Assembly: GCA_046290815.1 (NCBI GenBank)
Contig: JBKBUF010000015.1
Location: 48,127-112,126 of the forward strand
Reading direction: 5' to 3'
DNA: 64,000 nucleotides
From: JBKBUF01 sp046290815
GTDB taxonomy: Bacteria > Bacteroidota > Bacteroidia > Cytophagales > Cytophagaceae
Part shown: piece by piece, positions 24,479-34,400 of the stretch
Layout: each line of letters starts with the position of its first letter
Numbering within the stretch: the first letter of the stretch is position 1
Program-made: the position numbers and the translations under genes
Notes under the pieces: generated by a model
Database searches by the model: none
The model's input: the letters and a program-made list of their open reading frames with translations, nothing else
What the model was told of the DNA's origin: nothing

Positions 24479-25165
24479 TTAGTTTAAGATCTTTTTCACA
24501 TCCTTTTTAATCTCATTTCCAACCTTCTTAGTTTCCTTGCCAACTTCTTTTGTCACTTTTTTAGTTTCTTTCCCCACTTCTTTCCCTGCTTCTTTTGCTT
24601 CTTTTCTTATTTCCTTAGTTTCTTCCTTTACTTCCTTGCTTACTTCCTTACCGGCTTTTTTTACTTCCTTACCTGCCTTCTTAAAATCCTGCTTCAGATC
24701 ATTGATCCAGATCTTAAATTTAAATTCGGCTGTACCTCTTTTAACTGCATTTCTGCTTTTGTTATAGGCGCCTCTCTCATTTCTTTTGATGGAGGTACGC
24801 TGGTTGTTAGCCTTCATTTGAACATGTCCTTCTTCAACTTCCACTTCAAGATTTTCTTTGTCCGATTTTACATTGAACTCGGTTCCTAATACCTGAACAT
24901 CTCCATGCTCTGTCACCACTACAAACGGATTAGTGCCTTTTTCCACCGAGAAAAAAGCTTCTCCATTTAAAGTTACTTTTCTTTCGTCAAAACTTTTCTC
25001 ATAACCAATACTGCTGTTTTTATTTAGCAATACAAAAGACCCGTCAGGAAGATCGATGGATTCGTAACTATCAGCGGTTTCGATTTTTACTTCAGAGCCG
25101 CAGGAAGCCAAAAAAAACAATGCCATAAGAGGCAATATTTTCCACAACAAATTTATTTTTTTCAT
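24479..25165 (-). CDS. FecR-like lipoprotein with Lys/Glu-rich repetitive tail
   Basis: 228 residues from the ATG at 25165, which begins a lipoprotein signal with lipobox LASC (Cys near residue 21). Residues about 30-135 resemble the FecR/anti-sigma periplasmic domain: SIDLPDGSFVLLNKNSSI, RKVTLNGEAFFSVEKG, GDVQVLGTEFNVKSD, VEVEEGHVQM. The last 75 residues are a charged helix built from KEVGKE/KEAGKE/KETKKV words, like LEA-type repeats. Classical FecR proteins have an N-terminal cytosolic helix that holds a sigma factor; none is present here, and no sigma gene is nearby. So a signalling role is doubtful, and an envelope-structural role is possible. Confidence 0.75.
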   Translation of the reverse strand: MKKINLLWKILPLMALFFLASCGSEVKIETADSYESIDLPDGSFVLLNKNSSIGYEKSFDERKVTLNGEAFFSVEKGTNPFVVVTEHGDVQVLGTEFNVKSDKENLEVEVEEGHVQMKANNQRTSIKRNERGAYNKSRNAVKRGTAEFKFKIWINDLKQDFKKAGKEVKKAGKEVSKEVKEETKEIRKEAKEAGKEVGKETKKVTKEVGKETKKVGNEIKKDVKKILN

Positions 25166-25208
25166 ATTATTCTTTTTCTTAATACTAATGGATAACAGTT
25201 TTAGGAGA

Positions 25209-26528
25209 CTATACTTCCTGCAGTTTATCCTGTTCTTTGATAACACTGCCCTTCTTCTTTTCTGCAGGTTTAATGATTAATCTCAGAGATTGATCATAGG
25301 TGATGTAATTCCAAAACCAGTTAATAAATATAAGCAATCTGTTCTTTACTCCAACTATAGACATCAGGTGGACAAACATCCAGAACAGCCAGGCAAGGAA
25401 GCCCTGAAACTTAATATAAGGCAAATCAACTACAGCAAGATTTCGTCCGACAGTGGCCATGCTACCCAGGTCTTTATAGCTGAATTGTTTTAATGGCTTT
25501 CCATGTTGCATTCTTTGAAGGTTAGAAGCCAGATTGGCGGCCTGCTGTGTTGCAGGTTGTACTACCTGCGGGTGACCGTTAGGAAATTTTTCTTCCACCA
25601 TAATGGCCTGGTCTCCTATAGCATAAATATTCTGAAGTCCTTCTACCTTATTGTACCTGTCCACTATAATTCTTCCCGATCTGTGAATGGAATTTTCGGG
25701 AATTCCTTTGATGAAATTCGCTTTTACACCTGCTGCCCAGATAAGCGTATTGCTTTCTATAACTGATCCGTCATTTAAAAACACGGTCTTCCCATCAAAA
25801 TCTTTTACACCCAGACCGGTTTTAACTTTAACACCAAGATTGTGCAGGTATTTTTCCGCTTTCTCCGAAGACTGCTCTGACATGGGTCCCAATACCTTCG
25901 GTCCTGCTTCTATCAGATAAATTTCCATAGGAGAAAAATCCATATCAGGAAAATCTTTTGGAAGCACAGTTTTCTTCATTTCAGCAAGAGTTCCTGACAC
26001 TTCAACCCCTGTAGGACCGGCTCCCACTACAACAATTTTCATCAACCTCTCTCTTTCAATAGGATCTTCTACAGACAATGCATCTTCAAAATTCTGAAGT
26101 ATATGATTTCTTAAAGCCAGGGCCTCTCCCACAGTCTTCATAGGCATAGCTTTTTCCATTATATTCTTCATACCATAATAATTGGTATCTGCACCCATAG
26201 CCAGGACCAGATAATCGTACTGCAATTCACCCAATTTAGTATGAATAGTGTTTCTTTCCGGGTTAATGGATATCACTTCCGTAATCCTTATATGAACATT
26301 AGGATATGATTGAAAAGCTTTTCTAAGAGGAAAAGAAATAGCACTGGGCTCAAGGCCTGCGGTAGCTACCTGGTAAAAAAGAGGCTGAAACTGATGAAAG
26401 TTGTACTTGTCTATCAATACCACCTGAAATTTTTTCGAGGCAAGTTTTCTTGCTAAAGCAAGTCCGCCGAACCCTGCACCTATTATTACAATCCTCTTAT
26501 AATGAGAATCAGGAATTCTTATATTCAT
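25209..26528 (-). CDS. ndh: Type II NADH:quinone oxidoreductase (NDH-2)
   Basis: 439 residues. Two dinucleotide-binding folds: FAD motif IIGAGFGGLALARKL at residue 14, and NADH motif VVGAGPTGVEVSGTLA. Then LIWAAGVKAN, a second FAD contact YAIGDQAI, and the quinone-site region VVQPATQQAANLA. The C-terminal part has hydrophobic stretches (LAWLFWMFVHLMS...LIFINWFWNYIT) for membrane association. It oxidises NADH and reduces menaquinone without pumping protons. The start ATG at 26528 precedes the FAD motif closely, as usual. Confidence 0.94.
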   Translation of the reverse strand: MNIRIPDSHYKRIVIIGAGFGGLALARKLASKKFQVVLIDKYNFHQFQPLFYQVATAGLEPSAISFPLRKAFQSYPNVHIRITEVISINPERNTIHTKLGELQYDYLVLAMGADTNYYGMKNIMEKAMPMKTVGEALALRNHILQNFEDALSVEDPIERERLMKIVVVGAGPTGVEVSGTLAEMKKTVLPKDFPDMDFSPMEIYLIEAGPKVLGPMSEQSSEKAEKYLHNLGVKVKTGLGVKDFDGKTVFLNDGSVIESNTLIWAAGVKANFIKGIPENSIHRSGRIIVDRYNKVEGLQNIYAIGDQAIMVEEKFPNGHPQVVQPATQQAANLASNLQRMQHGKPLKQFSYKDLGSMATVGRNLAVVDLPYIKFQGFLAWLFWMFVHLMSIVGVKNRLLIFINWFWNYITYDQSLRLIIKPAEKKKGSVIKEQDKLQEV

Positions 26529-26652
26529 AATCTGATGGATTTGTAAAAGTCTGTAATTACTCCTGTTGATATAAATTTACTATTAAAATCAGAAATGTTT
26601 CAAACAGGAGAATCATATTAACAACAAATCAATTTAAAATATTACCACTCTC

Positions 26653-26677
26653 AAAAAAAAGAGGCCTTAGCGGCCTC
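26653..26677 (-). terminator. Intrinsic terminator after the SPOR gene
   Basis: Read on the minus strand: GAGGCC, loop GCTAA, GGCCTC, then eight T. It lies about 45 bases after the SPOR-gene stop. Confidence 0.9.
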
Positions 26678-26695
26678 TCACAATTAATTCAGTCT

Positions 26696-26714
26696 GAATT
26701 CTTAACTCTTAATT
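26696..26714. repeat. Heptamer-like run after the SPOR gene
   Basis: On the minus strand CAATTAAGAGTTAAGAATTC, a variant of the AATTAAG run seen after the PorP/SprF gene, in the same orientation relative to the upstream gene. Confidence 0.7.
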
Positions 26715-26723
26715 GAAAATTAA

Positions 26724-27362
26724 TTAAAGCGCTCCTTCCAATACATCTTTCATATTTACCCGTTTCCCATCCTTATAAGCCACCACCCAGGCACCTTTAA
26801 CACCCATTTCTCTTAAAGCCTTTTTGAAATTGTCGGCTTCCCAGTAATCAGAAAATACACCTAAAGTATATTTTTTGCTACCGTCATGGTCTACTTCACC
26901 TGAGAAATTCGGATTATTGTCAAAGTATTTTGTAAGGTCTTTACTTTTGAAAGAACCAATTTGAACCTTATATACAACCCCTGCTACCGGCACTGCTTTT
27001 GAAGAATTAAATACAGTAGAGCTTTGTTTCTTGGCCGGAGTTTTAGTATTGGTTGTGTTGCTTACCGTTTGAACAACCGGGGTTGCTGCTGCGGCCTTTG
27101 CATCTTCAAGCTCTTTCTTCAACCTTGCTATTTCTTCATCTTTAGACGCAATTTCTGACTTAAGAGAAGATTTAGAATTCTGGCATTCAGAAACCTGAGA
27201 TTGAAGTCTATCTTTATCTTCAACCAGTGCCTTGTACTCAAGTGGCTTTACGGTCTTCAGTTTCTTAGCCCATTCTTTCTCTTGATTTTTATCCTGAGCA
27301 AAAACTGCTGTTGCAGAAAGTAAAAAAATACCTAGAACGGTGTTTAGGAGCTTGGTTTTCAT
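26724..27362 (-). CDS. Periplasmic protein with coiled coil and SPOR-like domain
   Basis: 212 residues. Signal peptide (MKTKLLNTVLGIFLLSATAVFAQ), a coiled coil at about 45-92 (VEDKDRLQSQVSECQNSKS...EIARLKKELEDAKAA), a Thr/Ala/Lys-rich linker, and a C-terminal SPOR-like fold from about residue 128 (VVYKVQIGSFKSKDL, YTLGVFSDYWEADNFKKAL, GAWVVAYKDGKRV). SPOR domains bind denuded peptidoglycan glycans, often at the division site. It is transcribed alone and ends at a strong terminator. Confidence 0.85.
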   Translation of the reverse strand: MKTKLLNTVLGIFLLSATAVFAQDKNQEKEWAKKLKTVKPLEYKALVEDKDRLQSQVSECQNSKSSLKSEIASKDEEIARLKKELEDAKAAAATPVVQTVSNTTNTKTPAKKQSSTVFNSSKAVPVAGVVYKVQIGSFKSKDLTKYFDNNPNFSGEVDHDGSKKYTLGVFSDYWEADNFKKALREMGVKGAWVVAYKDGKRVNMKDVLEGAL

Positions 27363-27495
27363 ATTTAGTTCATTTTTTACTTTTCCCGAAGATGCAAAAT
27401 AAATTATTAATTAACAGCATTTTAACGAAAAAAGCAGAGTAAAATTGTATTATTTTTAGTCCTTTATACGGAAGCAACTATTAATTGATTCACAG

Positions 27496-28899
27496 CTAAT
27501 TAATTTTTTTCAAACTGCCGATCATATCCATCGGATTCACCCATTCGGTAAACTGCTGGTCTGTAAGCAATCCTAACTCAATAGCTGCTTCTCTTAAAGT
27601 TTTGTTCTCTTTATGAGCCTTCTTGGCAATTTTGGCAGCATTTTCATATCCGATATGGGGGTTAAGGGCTGTCACAAGCATCAAAGAATTTTCAAGATTC
27701 TTTTTAATATTGACTTCATTAGGTTGAATACCTACAGCACAATTTTTGTCAAAAGAATCGCAAGCATCACCTATTAGTCTTGCTGACATAAGCAGATTAA
27801 AAATCATTACCGGTTTAAATACATTCAGCTCAAAATGACCTTGCATACCACCTACGGTAATTGCAGCATCGTTTCCGATTACCTGTGCACAGGCCATAGT
27901 TAACGCTTCTGATTGTGTAGGATTAACTTTCCCCGGCATTATTGAAGAACCCGGTTCATTCTCCGGAATGATGATTTCACCGATTCCACATCTTGGACCC
28001 GAAGCCAGCCAACGAATGTCATTGGCGATTTTCATAAGAGCAACAGCCAGTTTTTTCAATGCCCCTGATGTGCCTACTATTGCATCATGTGCAGCAAGTG
28101 CTTCGAACTTATTAGGGGCGGTTTTAAACTTATGACCTGCATAGTCAGAGATTCTTTTTGCAACCAATTCAGAATATCCTTCCGGAGTATTTAAACCAGT
28201 ACCTACTGCAGTGCCTCCCAGAGCCAGTTCGGAAAGATGTTCAAGAGAATCTTTTAAGCTTTTTATGCCATGGTCAAGTTGAGCTACATAGCCGGAAAAC
28301 TCGTGGCCTAATGTCAGAGGTGTAGCATCCATCAGGTGCGTACGCCCTATCTTAACGACATCGGCAAATGCTTTAGCTTTTTGATCAAGAGTGTTTCTCA
28401 GCTTTTGAACACCAGGAATAGTGGTTTCCACAATCATCTTGTATGCAGCAATATGCATCGCCGTGGGAAAAGTATCGTTTGATGACTGGGATTTATTTAC
28501 ATCGTCATTAGGGTGGATCTTTTTCTTCTCATCATCAAGTTTTCCCCCTAATAAAACATGTGCTCTGTTGCCGATAACTTCATTAACATTCATGTTAGAC
28601 TGAGTACCTGAGCCGGTCTGCCAAACTACCAATGGAAACTGATCATTGAGCTTTCCCTCCAGAATTTCGTCACAAACCTTGCTAATTATTTCAGCTTTAT
28701 CTTTCGCCAGCACACCCAGTTCAAAATTGGTTTGTGCAGCAGCTTTTTTCAGGATGGCAAAGGCATAGATTACCTCCTGAGGCATTAAATGCCCTCCAAT
28801 GGTAAAATTCTCTTTTGATCTCTGAGTTTGCGCACCCCAGTATTTGTCTGCAGGAACCTGTACCGGTCCCATAGTATCCTTTTCTATTCTGAAGCTCAT
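27496..28899 (-). CDS. fumC: Class II fumarate hydratase
   Basis: 467 residues, the standard length. Iron-independent, homotetrameric conversion of fumarate to malate in the TCA cycle. Motifs: GSGTQSNMNVNEVI, GRTHLMDATPLTLG, GTAVGTGLN and the superfamily signature GSSIMPGKVNPTQ with its catalytic Ser loop. The ATG at 28899 begins the typical FRIEKDTMGPVQVP start. The gene diverges from radA across a TTCGAA repeat. Confidence 0.96.
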   Translation of the reverse strand: MSFRIEKDTMGPVQVPADKYWGAQTQRSKENFTIGGHLMPQEVIYAFAILKKAAAQTNFELGVLAKDKAEIISKVCDEILEGKLNDQFPLVVWQTGSGTQSNMNVNEVIGNRAHVLLGGKLDDEKKKIHPNDDVNKSQSSNDTFPTAMHIAAYKMIVETTIPGVQKLRNTLDQKAKAFADVVKIGRTHLMDATPLTLGHEFSGYVAQLDHGIKSLKDSLEHLSELALGGTAVGTGLNTPEGYSELVAKRISDYAGHKFKTAPNKFEALAAHDAIVGTSGALKKLAVALMKIANDIRWLASGPRCGIGEIIIPENEPGSSIMPGKVNPTQSEALTMACAQVIGNDAAITVGGMQGHFELNVFKPVMIFNLLMSARLIGDACDSFDKNCAVGIQPNEVNIKKNLENSLMLVTALNPHIGYENAAKIAKKAHKENKTLREAAIELGLLTDQQFTEWVNPMDMIGSLKKIN

Positions 28900-28991
28900 A
28901 GTATTAATTTCTTTAATTTTAGCTGTAACAATATTAGCAAAAATCTGAATAGAAAAAACACAGAAACTGAATTTTCCCCAATTTTATGGTT

Positions 28992-29113
28992 AAATTCGAA
29001 GCTCGAAATTCGAAATCCGAATCGTTAAATTCGAAACGGAAAATTATACGACATTTTTTAAATATAGACCTCTGTTCTGATTTTCGAATTTCGGGTTTCG
29101 ATTTTCGAATTTT
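28992..29113. repeat. TTCGAA-word repeat pair between fumC and radA
   Basis: Two blocks, 28992-29038 and 29081-29113, made of TTCGAAA/TTCGAAT words and roughly inverted to each other. The second block resembles the reverse complement of 6323-6352. They occupy the shared upstream region of two divergent genes, and the second ends 5 bases before the radA ATG. Confidence 0.82.
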
Positions 29114-29118
29114 ACATT

Positions 29119-30483
29119 ATGGCCAAGGTTAAATCATCTTATTTCTGTCAGAACTGTGGAGCCCAGTCAGCAAAGTGGGTAGGTAAATGCCCTGCTTGTG
29201 GTGAGTGGAATACCTATGTAGAAGAAATTATTCAGAAGGATGACAAGCAAACCTGGAAATCAAGCTCTACACAGGTGGCCAACAAGCCAAAATCAATTCT
29301 GGAGGTTAGCTATAGTGAGGAAGAAAGAATATCCGCACCGGACAATGAACTTAACAGGGTTTTAGGAGGCGGCATTGTTCCCGGATCTTTGGTGCTTATA
29401 GGTGGCGAACCGGGTATAGGAAAATCCACACTTATGCTCCAGATTGCTTTAAGCCTTGTTAAACAAAAAGTACTTTATGTTTCAGGTGAGGAAAGTGAAC
29501 AGCAAACTAAAATGCGTGCCGAAAGACTAGGCATAAAAGGAAACAATTGTTATATCCTTACAGAAACTTCCACACAAAATATTTTTAAGCAAATTGAAAT
29601 CCTGGGTCCTGATGTACTGATTGTTGATTCCATCCAGACTTTGCATTCCTCATTTATAGAATCAGGCGCAGGTACAATATCTCAGGTCAGGGAGTGTACT
29701 GCAGAGCTGCTAAAATATGCCAAAGAAACCGGCACTCCTGTTTTCCTTATAGGTCATATTACCAAGGAAGGCACACTTGCCGGACCAAAGGTACTTGAGC
29801 ACATGGTTGATACAGTTCTCCAGTTTGAAGGAGACAGACACATGGCGTATAGGATCCTTAGAACTACTAAAAACAGATTCGGATCTACTTCGGAGCTGGG
29901 AATATATGAGATGTCAGGAACAGGTTTAAGAGAAGTAAGCAACCCTTCTGAAATATTATTGTCGCAGCGGGATGAAGCGCTGAGCGGCATAACCATAGGT
30001 GCGACACTTGAAGGAAACAGACCACTTCTGATAGAAATACAATCACTGGTAAGCCCTGCAACATATGGTACTCCTCAGAGAAGCTGTACAGGATTTGATT
30101 CCAAGAGGCTAAACATGTTATTGGCAGTATTGGAAAAAAGAGGAGGCTATAGATTGGGTATACAGGATGTATTTTTGAATATAGCAGGCGGTTTAAAAGT
30201 GGAAGATCCTGCCATAGATCTTGCTGTATGTTCATCGGTGATTTCATCCTATAAGGATGTATCCATTCCAAGTCACGTATGCTTTGCAGCAGAGGTTGGA
30301 CTTGGAGGCGAAATAAGAGCAGTAAACAGAATAGAGCAAAGAATTTCAGAAGCAGAAAAACTCGGCTTTAAAGATATCTTTATTTCCAAGTACAATAAAA
30401 AAGGATTGGATACCTCCAGATACAAAATGAACATTCATTCCGCTTCGAAACTTACCGAGGTGTTCGATACCCTAATGATTTAA
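29119..30483 (+). CDS. radA: DNA repair protein RadA
   Basis: 454 residues. N-terminal four-Cys zinc finger (CQNCG...CPACGEW), RecA-like ATPase with Walker A GGEPGIGKST, Walker B VLIVDSIQT, the RadA-specific motif TKNRFGS, and a C-terminal Lon-protease-like domain (GGLKVEDPAIDLAV). It helps branch migration of recombination intermediates. The start is next to a TTCGAA repeat. The next gene follows by 22 bases. Confidence 0.96.
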   Translation: MAKVKSSYFCQNCGAQSAKWVGKCPACGEWNTYVEEIIQKDDKQTWKSSSTQVANKPKSILEVSYSEEERISAPDNELNRVLGGGIVPGSLVLIGGEPGIGKSTLMLQIALSLVKQKVLYVSGEESEQQTKMRAERLGIKGNNCYILTETSTQNIFKQIEILGPDVLIVDSIQTLHSSFIESGAGTISQVRECTAELLKYAKETGTPVFLIGHITKEGTLAGPKVLEHMVDTVLQFEGDRHMAYRILRTTKNRFGSTSELGIYEMSGTGLREVSNPSEILLSQRDEALSGITIGATLEGNRPLLIEIQSLVSPATYGTPQRSCTGFDSKRLNMLLAVLEKRGGYRLGIQDVFLNIAGGLKVEDPAIDLAVCSSVISSYKDVSIPSHVCFAAEVGLGGEIRAVNRIEQRISEAEKLGFKDIFISKYNKKGLDTSRYKMNIHSASKLTEVFDTLMI

Positions 30484-30505
30484 ACAGGATGAAGAGTAAG
30501 GACAA

Positions 30506-31255
30506 ATGAAAAGTTTAAAATCTATATTTTCAAATTTATTCAGCAAAGATACAGGGGAAAAAAATCAGGAGGATATCAATCAACCTGAGCCAAAAAAAGA
30601 ATTACAGGCTGAACTATCGAATGAAATCTCAGAAGAAGAAACAAAAGATAAGCTTTGGGATTTTAATTTTGCCAGAGATTACCTTGCTGTAAGAATTTAT
30701 CCGGAAGACTTTGTTGACAAATTTCAATTAGAGGAATTTGTATACAGAGTGGATTTAGAAAAAACAATAACAATGCTGGTACTGGATTTACCATATTCAG
30801 TGGAGAGTGTTTTGCAACAGCAGGCAAGTGAATGGAAAATTACTACGGATGAACTTTTCAAAATTGCCATCGCCAATCTTCAGGAACACTACAGACCTGA
30901 TCTTGAAAGAACAAATCAGAACATAATTGCTTTCAAAGGAGACAATTTTTTCCTCACTAGTAATATCCTGTATTTTACTGATTATCCCGAATGCATTGGC
31001 ACCTATGGCAGTCTTGTGGCCTTGCCCAACAGAGAAGTGCTAATATGCAAACCAATAGAAAATGATATTGATGTTGAAGTAGGTTTGCAGGTGATGATTC
31101 CTTTTGTAAATGAAATTTTCGAACATGAACAGGGAAGGATTTCCGGAAATGTATACTGGTATTACCAAGGAAAATTTGAATTGATTTTTTCCACCATCGG
31201 ATTATCCAGATTTAATTATGTCCTCCCTACTGATTTGGAAAATATGTTGTATTAA
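30506..31255 (+). CDS. DUF1444-like protein of unknown function
   Basis: 249 residues, no signal peptide or membrane segment. An acidic, low-complexity N-terminal part (about 15-48) precedes a globular domain with FARDYLAVRIYPEDF, ITTDELFKIAIANLQEHY and the stretch YGSLVALPNREVLICKPI, which resembles DUF1444-family proteins of bacteria. No catalytic motif stands out. It starts 22 bases after radA and is probably co-transcribed. Function unknown. Confidence 0.7.
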   Translation: MKSLKSIFSNLFSKDTGEKNQEDINQPEPKKELQAELSNEISEEETKDKLWDFNFARDYLAVRIYPEDFVDKFQLEEFVYRVDLEKTITMLVLDLPYSVESVLQQQASEWKITTDELFKIAIANLQEHYRPDLERTNQNIIAFKGDNFFLTSNILYFTDYPECIGTYGSLVALPNREVLICKPIENDIDVEVGLQVMIPFVNEIFEHEQGRISGNVYWYYQGKFELIFSTIGLSRFNYVLPTDLENMLY

Positions 31256-31470
31256 ACTGACGTAAATCAGGTTTCACATTAAAATCTGATTAAATTTTGC
31301 TTCATACAACCAATTACCCCCTTTTAAGATCTACCCTTTAGAACCATTTACTGAAGTTTTCGTAAATCAGAACTTACTGCAATCTGCCGGTAAAGGCTAT
31401 TATGCTTTTTACCACTTATTTTTAACTATGGTTTCACATAAATAAATTTTTCACACAAACAGTTTAAAGT

Positions 31471-34400
31471 ATGATAAAATCATTACTCAGTTATGCAATC
31501 TATAGTTTTCTATTTTTAAGCGTTGTTTCACCTTCTTTTGGGCAGGGAAAATTTCAGCTCAATGGTGAAGCCACGGCCATCTCCGGAGTTGAAAACTATC
31601 GACTAACACCTGCCCAGAATTCGAAATTCGGTAGTATCTGGCACAGAAAAATGTCCGACCTTAGCAAGGATTTCGAAATTAAAGCCTGGATGTATTTCGG
31701 TACTAATACAGGTGGAGCCGACGGAATAACCTTTTCCTTCCAAAACCAATGCACCAGTGTAGGTTCTATTGGTGGAAGTATAGGAATGGGAGGAGTAAAC
31801 CCTTCATTAATCGTTGAATTTGACACATACCGAAATTCTGATTTCGGCGACCCTGTAGCTGACCATATAGGAATACTAAAAAATGGAAATGCAAGTCATA
31901 ATACACATGGCCTCGCTGGTCCTGTATCTATGCAGGCTAACAATAATCACGTTAAAACAGGATGGGAATGGGAAGTAACCATAAAATGGACTGCATCTAC
32001 TAAAAAACTAACTGTATTTTTTGCAGGAGTGGAAAGACTTACATACACCGGTGATATTGTTAATGAAATTTTTGGGGGAAATCCTTACGTTTACTGGGGC
32101 TTTACAGCTTCAACCGGTGGATTAAATAATGACCATAGAGTTCGTATTGAAAATTTTCCGACGAATGAAGTGAAATTAAACGACGGAATAATTTGTCAGG
32201 GTGATACACTTCAACCAATATTGCCTGGGGGTACAAGTTACACATGGACACCAAACACCCATATCAGTAATAGCACTGTTTACAATCCTAAGCTTTACCC
32301 TCCGGTCGACACCAAATATATAGTAGAGATTAAAGATGCCTGTAATAATACTCAGAAAGATAGCATATTTGTTACAGTTAAACCACTTCCTGTTATTTCT
32401 CTTTCTGATTTTGCACCTGTATGCAACAACGTATCGGCATTTGCCTTAACCGGAGGAACCCCGGCTGGTGGCTCTTATTCCGGAACAGGGGTAAATAACG
32501 GAGAATTTAATCCAGCAACAGCTGGTACAGGTTCTCATAACATTACCTATACAATAACCGGAGAAAACGGCTGTCAAAACAAGGCTACAAAGGCTATTGA
32601 AGTAAAACAAACTACCGATGCTTCTTTGTCTGACTTGGGCCCTATTTGTATCAATGCTCCTGAATTAACATTAGCAGGAGGGTCACCTTCCGGAGGAGTT
32701 TATTCCGGCACAGGTGTTAGTGATGGTAAATTCAACCCTGCCACTGCCGGCATAGGTAACCATACAATTACATATAAATACACAAATACAGATAACTGTG
32801 TAAGCGAGGCAAGTAAATCCATAATGGTAAATGGAAAACCTAATCCTACCATTTCTGCACCGGAAGGCTCTGTGATCTGTTCAGGGAATGCTATTACATT
32901 ATCAGCAGGTTCAGCATCAACAATCAAATACGAATGGATAAAAGATAATTCATCTGTATCTACATTGGATGCAGCAAATAATCAATTCACTGCAACAGCG
33001 GGTGGGTCCTATAAGGTGAGAGCTGTAGATAATAATGGCTGTGAGGAAACATCTTCAGAGTTGATAGTTACGACCGGCACATCACCAACAGCTGATATTA
33101 ACTCTAACGCAACAGAATTCTGCCCTGGAGATCAGATAACACTTACAACCAGCAAACAGGATGGCGAAAGTGTGAAATGGCTTAGAAATAATGTTGAAAT
33201 CGCAGGTGAAAGCGGGCTAACTTATTCTACAGGAATTGCCGGGGCATATACAGTCGAGATAACAGCAGCGGATGGATGTAAAACCAGATCTTCTGCAATC
33301 ACACTTACTCAAAAAGCTGCAGCTGTAGCAACACTTAGTTCTGCCGCTCCGGCATTTTGCCCGGGAGCAAACAGCATCACTCTTACAGCAAATAATGTGT
33401 CTAACGCAACTTATACTTGGTATAAAGATGATCAGGAAATAACAATTCCTAACGCTTCTCAGTACAGTGCGACTGCCACAGGTTCTTACAAAGTAAAAGT
33501 AACGTTGGAAAACGGATGTCATAAAACTTCTGATGCAGTTGTATTAGTAACAGGTACAGCACCTACTGCATCTATTAGTTCATCTGCCAACGCTTTCTGT
33601 CAGGGATCATCTCTAGCCATAACAGCAGAGGCAGTCTCAGGCGCTACATATAACTGGTTCAGAGGAGGAGTAAAAGTAGCAGGCCCATCTTCTTCCAACA
33701 CTTACAACACCAACGAAGGAGGCGAAATTTACGCACAGGTAATCTCAAACCTTGGTTGCAGTGCAAATTCAAACAGTCTGAACATTACAAAAAATGCACT
33801 CCCTGCTGCAAGTATATCTGCACCATTAACTACAATATGCTCAGGAAGCTCAGTAACAATTAGTGCAAATGTTATCAGCGGGGCTACTTATGAGTGGTTC
33901 AGAAACAATAACTCTTTAGGTACACCAACAGTAGATGCCAATACCCATGCAGCATCTATAGCAGGAACTTATAAAGTACGAATAAACAACGGATGCGTTA
34001 ATTCATCCAATGAAATTACCCTAAATGTAAGTAATGCTCCTTCTGCAGCCGGTAGTATTTCAGGATCTACCTCCTTCTGCGCCGGGGCAGATGGTAATAC
34101 ATATTCTATTCCTGCAGTAACAGGTGCAACAAATTATGTATGGGAAATCAGTCCGGCTAACAAAGCAACCATTAAGTCAGGCCAGGGAACAAGAACAATT
34201 ACAGTAGATTTTACCAACAGCAGTGTAACATTAAAAGTAACACCGAAGAATGCATGCGGAGAGGGCGCATCAAGCTCTCAATCCATTACCCTGGAGACAG
34301 GCTTTATGTGTAGTACCGGTCAGGTTTCATTTGCAGCATATCCGACTAATACCTGTCAGGGTTCAACTGTGACATTCTACAATTACACCAGTAATCCTCC

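Noticed and set aside
24537..24767. Plus-strand open frame opposite the FecR-like gene tail
   Set aside because: It is a shadow of the Lys/Glu repeat codons, giving low-complexity Phe/Ser/Leu text, while the minus frame has a lipobox and a FecR domain.
24479..25165. Considered a complete FecR/sigma/TonB-receptor signalling system
   Set aside because: No ECF sigma factor or TonB-dependent receptor gene occurs in the neighbourhood and the sigma-binding N-terminal helix is absent.
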